From: Cellulomonas_A sp047229345
GTDB lineage: Bacteria > Actinomycetota > Actinomycetes > Actinomycetales > Cellulomonadaceae
Direction: 5' to 3'
NCBI RefSeq assembly: GCF_047229345.1
Contig: NZ_JBFTER010000005.1
Location: 22,376-86,375 of the forward strand
DNA: 64,000 nt
Shown: in pieces, positions 60,829 through 64,000 of the stretch
How the letters are laid out: each line of letters opens with the position of its first letter
Position numbering within the stretch: position 1 is the stretch's first letter
The notes under the pieces: model-generated
The model's input: the letters and a program-made list of their open reading frames with translations, nothing else
The model's database searches: none
What the model was told of the DNA's origin: nothing
Program-made: the position numbers and the translations under genes

Positions 60829-61557
60829 TCAGGCCGCGAGGAAGCGGCGCAGCGTCTCGGCGTTGCGGACGGCGTGCGCGTGGCCGTCGTTGTTGAAGTA
60901 CGCGAACACCTCGGTCCCCGCGGACTCCCACTCGCGGATCCGATCGGCCCACCAGCGCAGGTCGTCGTCGGAGTAGGAGCCCGCGTAGAGGTGCTCGTGG
61001 TCCGGGCCGTGCAGGCGCACGTACGCGAACGGCGCGGTCACGCGCAGCCGGCACGGCAGTCCCGCGCCGCTCATCACGCAGTACGCCGCGCCGTGCCGCT
61101 CGAGGATCCCCAGCACGTCCTCGTGCTCCCACGAGGGGTGCCGGAGCTCGACGCACACGCGGATCCACGGTGGGACGTGGGCGAGGAACCAGTCGAGCCG
61201 CGCGTCGTCGCGCGGGTGCAGCGGCGAGGTCTGCACCAGCAGGACCGCCCGCTTGTCCGCGAGCTCGTGCCACCCCGCCGCGATGCGCCCGATCCACACC
61301 TCGGGGTCGTCGAGCTTCTTCGCGTGCGTCAGGCCGCGCGGGGCCTTGACGGTCATGAGGAAGCCGGGCGGCAGCCGCTCACGCCACCCCGCGAACGTCG
61401 CGTCCCGCGGCCAGCGGTAGAAGCTCGCGTTGAGCTCGACCGTGGCGAACCGCTGCACGTAGTACCCGAGCCGGTCCCGGCTCGGGGTCCCCGACGGGTA
61501 GACCTCGCCCTCCCAGTGGTCGTAGCTCCAGCCCGAGGTGCCGACGTGCACGGTCAT
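60829..61557 (-). CDS. DUF72 (YecE-like) domain-containing protein
   Basis: A 242-residue TIM-barrel-like protein. The start VHVGTSGWSYDHWEGEVYP, the middle ELNASFYRWP and RVCVELRHPSW, and the end YVRLHGPDHEHLYAG with VFAYFNNDGHAHAVRNA define the DUF72 family. The biochemical role is unknown; links to DNA/RNA repair-type enzymes are only structural. It lies ten bases downstream of the NDH-2 gene on the same strand. Confidence 0.93.
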   Translation of the reverse strand: MTVHVGTSGWSYDHWEGEVYPSGTPSRDRLGYYVQRFATVELNASFYRWPRDATFAGWRERLPPGFLMTVKAPRGLTHAKKLDDPEVWIGRIAAGWHELADKRAVLLVQTSPLHPRDDARLDWFLAHVPPWIRVCVELRHPSWEHEDVLGILERHGAAYCVMSGAGLPCRLRVTAPFAYVRLHGPDHEHLYAGSYSDDDLRWWADRIREWESAGTEVFAYFNNDGHAHAVRNAETLRRFLAA

Positions 61558-61567
61558 CGGGGCGCGC

Positions 61568-62944
61568 TCACGGGTCCCCGGCAGCGCCGGGACCGCTCGG
61601 CGGCGCGGTCGCGGGCTGCTGGTCGCCCAGCGCCCGCTCGTGCTCGTCGAGCGCCCGCCGTCCGAGCACCTGCTGCAGCGTCGCCGTGCGCTCGGACCGT
61701 CCCCGCCCGACGAAGCTCACCGTCCAGTGCAGCAGCGTCGTGAGCCGGTTCTTGAACCCGACGAGGTACACGAGGTGCACACCCAGCCACAGCACCCACG
61801 CGACGAGCCCTGCGGTCTGGAAGGACCCGACCTGCGCGACGGCGTGGAACCGCGAGACGGTCGCCATGCTGCCCTTGTCCCGGTACACGAACGGCTGACC
61901 GGTCGCCTCGCCGCGCAGCCGGCGGCGGATCTGCCCCGCGGCGTGCTCCCCGCTCTGCATCGCGACCTGCGCGACGCCGGGCAGGTCCAGCGCCATGAGG
62001 TCGCCGACGACGAAGACCTCCGGGTGGCCGGGCAGCGTGCAGTCGGGCTCGACCCGCACCCGTCCGGCCCGGTCGGTCTCCGCACCGCTCTGCTCCGCGA
62101 GCCGGGCACCGAGCGGTGAGGCCGCGACGCCGGCCGCCCAGACCTTGCAGCGGCCCTCGACCCTGCTGCGTGAGCCGTCCGGGGCCTCGAAGTCGACGCC
62201 GGTCTCGTCGAGACCGACCACCTTCGCGTCGAGCATCACCTCGACGCCCAGGTCCTCGAGCCGCCGGGCCGCGGCACGCCCGAGCTTCTCCGGGAACGTC
62301 GGCAGGACGGCAGGTGCCGCGTCGGCGAGCACGATGCGCGCCTGCCGGGGGTCGATGTGCCGGAAGTTGCCCGCGAGCGCGCGATGCGCCAGCTCGGCGA
62401 TCTGCCCGGCCATCTCGACGCCGGTCGGGCCGGCGCCGACGACGACGAAGGTCAGCAGGCGGCGCACCTCGGCGGCGTCGCGGCTCAGCTCCGCGAGCTC
62501 GAACGCGCCGAAGATGCGCCCGCGCAGCTCGAGCGCGTCGTCGATGCTCTTGAGCCCGGGCGCGTGCGCCGCGAACGCGTCGTTCCCGAAGTACGACTGC
62601 CCGGCCCCGGCCGCGACGACGAGGCTGTCGTAGGACGTGGTCGTCGTGCCGCCCGGCGAGCGCGACGTCACGACCCGGTCCTGCAGGTCGATGTCGGTGA
62701 CCGTGCCGAGCAGCACGCGCGCGTTCCGCTGCCGGCGCAGCACGTCGCGCGTGGCCGGGGCGATCTCCCCCTCCGACAGCACGCCGGTGGCGACCTGGTA
62801 GAGCAGCGGCTGGAACGGGTGGTGGCCGGTGCTCGCGAGCACCGTGACCTTCACGGGGTCGTGCGCGAGCGCCTTCGTGGTGAACAGCCCACCGAAGCCG
62901 GAGCCGATCACGACGACGTGGTGCGGGGCCGTCGCCTCCGTCAC
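61568..62944 (-). CDS. ndh: type II NADH dehydrogenase
   Basis: A 458-residue membrane-associated FAD enzyme passing electrons from NADH to quinone without proton pumping. FAD motif VVVIGSGFGGLFTTKAL, NAD motif VVVGAGPTGVEMAGQIAEL, second FAD segment EVFVVGDLMALDLPGVAQVAMQSGEHAA. The C-terminal WVLWLGVHLVYLVGFKNR is the membrane-anchoring helix. The GTG makes a GTGA overlap with the ChaB stop, so it belongs to a ChaB-NDH-2-DUF72 operon. Confidence 0.93.
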   Translation of the reverse strand: MTEATAPHHVVVIGSGFGGLFTTKALAHDPVKVTVLASTGHHPFQPLLYQVATGVLSEGEIAPATRDVLRRQRNARVLLGTVTDIDLQDRVVTSRSPGGTTTTSYDSLVVAAGAGQSYFGNDAFAAHAPGLKSIDDALELRGRIFGAFELAELSRDAAEVRRLLTFVVVGAGPTGVEMAGQIAELAHRALAGNFRHIDPRQARIVLADAAPAVLPTFPEKLGRAAARRLEDLGVEVMLDAKVVGLDETGVDFEAPDGSRSRVEGRCKVWAAGVAASPLGARLAEQSGAETDRAGRVRVEPDCTLPGHPEVFVVGDLMALDLPGVAQVAMQSGEHAAGQIRRRLRGEATGQPFVYRDKGSMATVSRFHAVAQVGSFQTAGLVAWVLWLGVHLVYLVGFKNRLTTLLHWTVSFVGRGRSERTATLQQVLGRRALDEHERALGDQQPATAPPSGPGAAGDP

Positions 62945-63369
62945 GAGCCCTCGCGGGCCCGGCGGGACGCCCGGTCGTTGGCCTTCTGGATCGCGTCGAC
63001 GAGCTCGGCCTTCGTCATCGACGAGCGCCCGGGCACGTCGAGCCGCTTCGCGAGGTCGTACAGGTGCTGTTTGCTGGCGTTCGCGTCGACGCCGCCTGCG
63101 GTCGGGCGGTCGGTGCGCGCCCCGCCCTCGGCCTGCGGGTCCGAGGGTCCGTACTCGTCCTTGGGCTCCCAGTGGTCGCCGACCTTCTCGTGCGTGTGCT
63201 TGAGCGCCGCGTACGCGACGCGGTGCGCACGCTCCTCGTCGCCGTCGTACTCCTCGGCCGCCGAGTCGTACGCCTTCGTGAACGTGCGCTGCGCCTTGGC
63301 GTCGGAGCGCTTGAGCGTCTCGGGGAGCTCGCTCTGCTTGGGCTTGCCCGCGCGGGTCGTCTTCGGCAT
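62941..63369 (-). CDS. ChaB family protein with Rho-N/SAP-like tail
   Basis: A 142-residue protein. The ChaB domain covers residues 14-75 (PETLKRSDAKAQRTFTKAYDSAAEEYDGDEERAHRVAYAALKH). A linker is followed by a Rho N-terminal-like helical domain (ASKQHLYDLAKRLDVPGRSSMTKAELVDAI, about 108-140), which can bind nucleic acid. ChaB is named after cation transport regulation, but its role is not settled. GAGGAGA precedes the ATG. Confidence 0.9.
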   Translation of the reverse strand: MPKTTRAGKPKQSELPETLKRSDAKAQRTFTKAYDSAAEEYDGDEERAHRVAYAALKHTHEKVGDHWEPKDEYGPSDPQAEGGARTDRPTAGGVDANASKQHLYDLAKRLDVPGRSSMTKAELVDAIQKANDRASRRAREGS

Positions 63370-63538
63370 CCCGGTCTCCTCTCGTCGGGTCCCGGTGCGG
63401 GACCGCGTCGCGTGCGTCCGTCCCGTCCAGCGTGCCGCGCGCGCCGTCGATCCGCGCGTCGGACCGGGCCGGCGCGGGGCCGGCGGCCACCCACGCGCCC
63501 GGCCGGAGCGCGTGGGTGGCGGGTGTGACGATGGGCGG

Positions 63539-64000
63539 ATGACCGACGACGGAGGACCGGGCGGAGGGCAGGGGCCTGCGGCGGACTCGCCCGCGGAGTC
63601 GTTCGACGCCCGCACGGTGCTCACCGCCCTGCGCAGCGAGCTCACCGGGCGGCTCGGGGAGCTCACGGGCTCGTTCGACGAGCTCGTCGCCGCGTCGGCG
63701 GACTCGAACGCGGACGACGAGCACGACCCGGAGGGCGCGACGATCGCGTTCGAGCGCTCGCAGCTCGACACGATCGTCCGGCACGTGCGCCACCAGCTCG
63801 CGGAGACCGACGCCGCGCTCGGACGCGTCGCGGCGGGGACGTACGGCCTGTGCGAGGTCTGCGGGCGACCCGTCCCCGTGGCCCGGCTCGAGGCGCGGCC
63901 GGTCGCCCGGACGTGCGTGGGGTGTGCGTGCCATGCGTGGTGCTCCTCCTCATGGGATGCAGGAGGGGGTCGTCGCCGGGGCCGGCGGTCCGGCTGCCGA
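63539..64000 (+). CDS. DksA/TraR C4-type zinc-finger protein, running off the window
   Basis: An ATG at 63539 opens a frame with no stop before base 64000 (154 codons). The N-terminal 20 residues are Gly/Pro-rich; FDARTVLTALRSELTGRLGELTG and EHDPEGATIAFERSQLDTIVRHVRHQLAETDAALGRVAAGTYG form the coiled-coil of DksA-like proteins. The zinc finger is YGLCEVCGRPVPVARL then ARTCVGC. Such proteins bind RNA polymerase in the secondary channel. The family usually stops within a few residues after the finger; here the frame continues with CHAWC and an Arg-rich tail, which is odd. Confidence 0.75.
   Translation, partial: MTDDGGPGGGQGPAADSPAESFDARTVLTALRSELTGRLGELTGSFDELVAASADSNADDEHDPEGATIAFERSQLDTIVRHVRHQLAETDAALGRVAAGTYGLCEVCGRPVPVARLEARPVARTCVGCACHAWCSSSWDAGGGRRRGRRSGCR

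Overview
This window is a very GC-rich, densely packed stretch of an actinobacterial chromosome, most likely Cellulomonas or a close relative in the Micrococcales. The evidence is GTG starts as common as ATG, many actinobacteria-restricted families (SepH/DUF3071, DUF3000, DUF3159, DUF3710, DUF3093, DUF4193, DUF3072, GuaB1), the conserved order TrkA-TrkA / DUF3159 / OB-fold / DUF3710 / dut / DUF3093 / DUF4193 / inositol phosphatase, and two beta-glucosidase-type GH3 enzymes. I see no tRNA, rRNA, insertion sequence, prophage or CRISPR array. Genus and all functions are inferred from motifs read by eye, without database searches.

Layout. 0-4.9 kb: end of a NitT/TauT-type ABC importer (binding protein cut by the window edge, ATPase, permease), coupled to a siroheme synthase, then a RibD-C reductase and a USP-like protein. 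5-7.7 kb (minus): 6-phosphogluconate dehydrogenase coupled to an ATP-grasp ligase resembling D-aspartate ligase. 7.9-10.5 kb: DUF3000, a LuxR-type protein and RNase D. 10.6-14 kb: beta-oxidation genes fadA-fadB. 14.1-17.7 kb: a MerR-aldo/keto reductase operon, a divergent AraC / TIGR03086 pair and a YqeB-like membrane protein. 17.7-21.1 kb (minus): pyruvate formate-lyase and its activase. 21.2-21.6 kb: a structured gene-free stretch. 21.6-31.3 kb: dxs, guaB1, DUF6314, a Nudix hydrolase, a divergent arginase-fold protein, DUF1801, aconitase and a small protein. 31.4-44.6 kb: housekeeping block with an RNA methyltransferase, APC permease, two TrkA proteins, DUF3159/OB/DUF3710/dut, DUF3093, DUF4193, inositol phosphatase, TRIC channel, sepH, a 44-residue protein, a histidine phosphatase and nnrD. 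44.7-57.8 kb: an unknown conserved protein, a 1722-residue secreted GH3, an SDR, and a LacI / MFS / cytoplasmic GH3 glucoside module. 57.7-61.6 kb (minus): nirBD and DUF72. 61.6-64 kb: NDH-2, ChaB and a DksA-like protein that runs off the window.

How the genes connect. Siroheme synthase (2.1 kb) makes the prosthetic group of NirB (58-60.7 kb), so the two ends of the window may serve one assimilatory nitrogen or sulfur pathway. The GH3/MFS/LacI block looks like beta-glucoside use with its own operator array. pflAB and nirBD suit life at low oxygen. About a dozen genes have a TANNNT box 6-8 bases before the start codon and no obvious Shine-Dalgarno sequence, which points to leaderless transcripts. 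No clearly new system is present. The best leads are the Asl-like ligase coupled to gnd, the arginase-fold protein lacking two metal-ligand histidines, the three 13-bp iterons upstream of the glucoside operon, and a shared TTACTG-NNN-GGTAA operator at fadA and at the large GH3.
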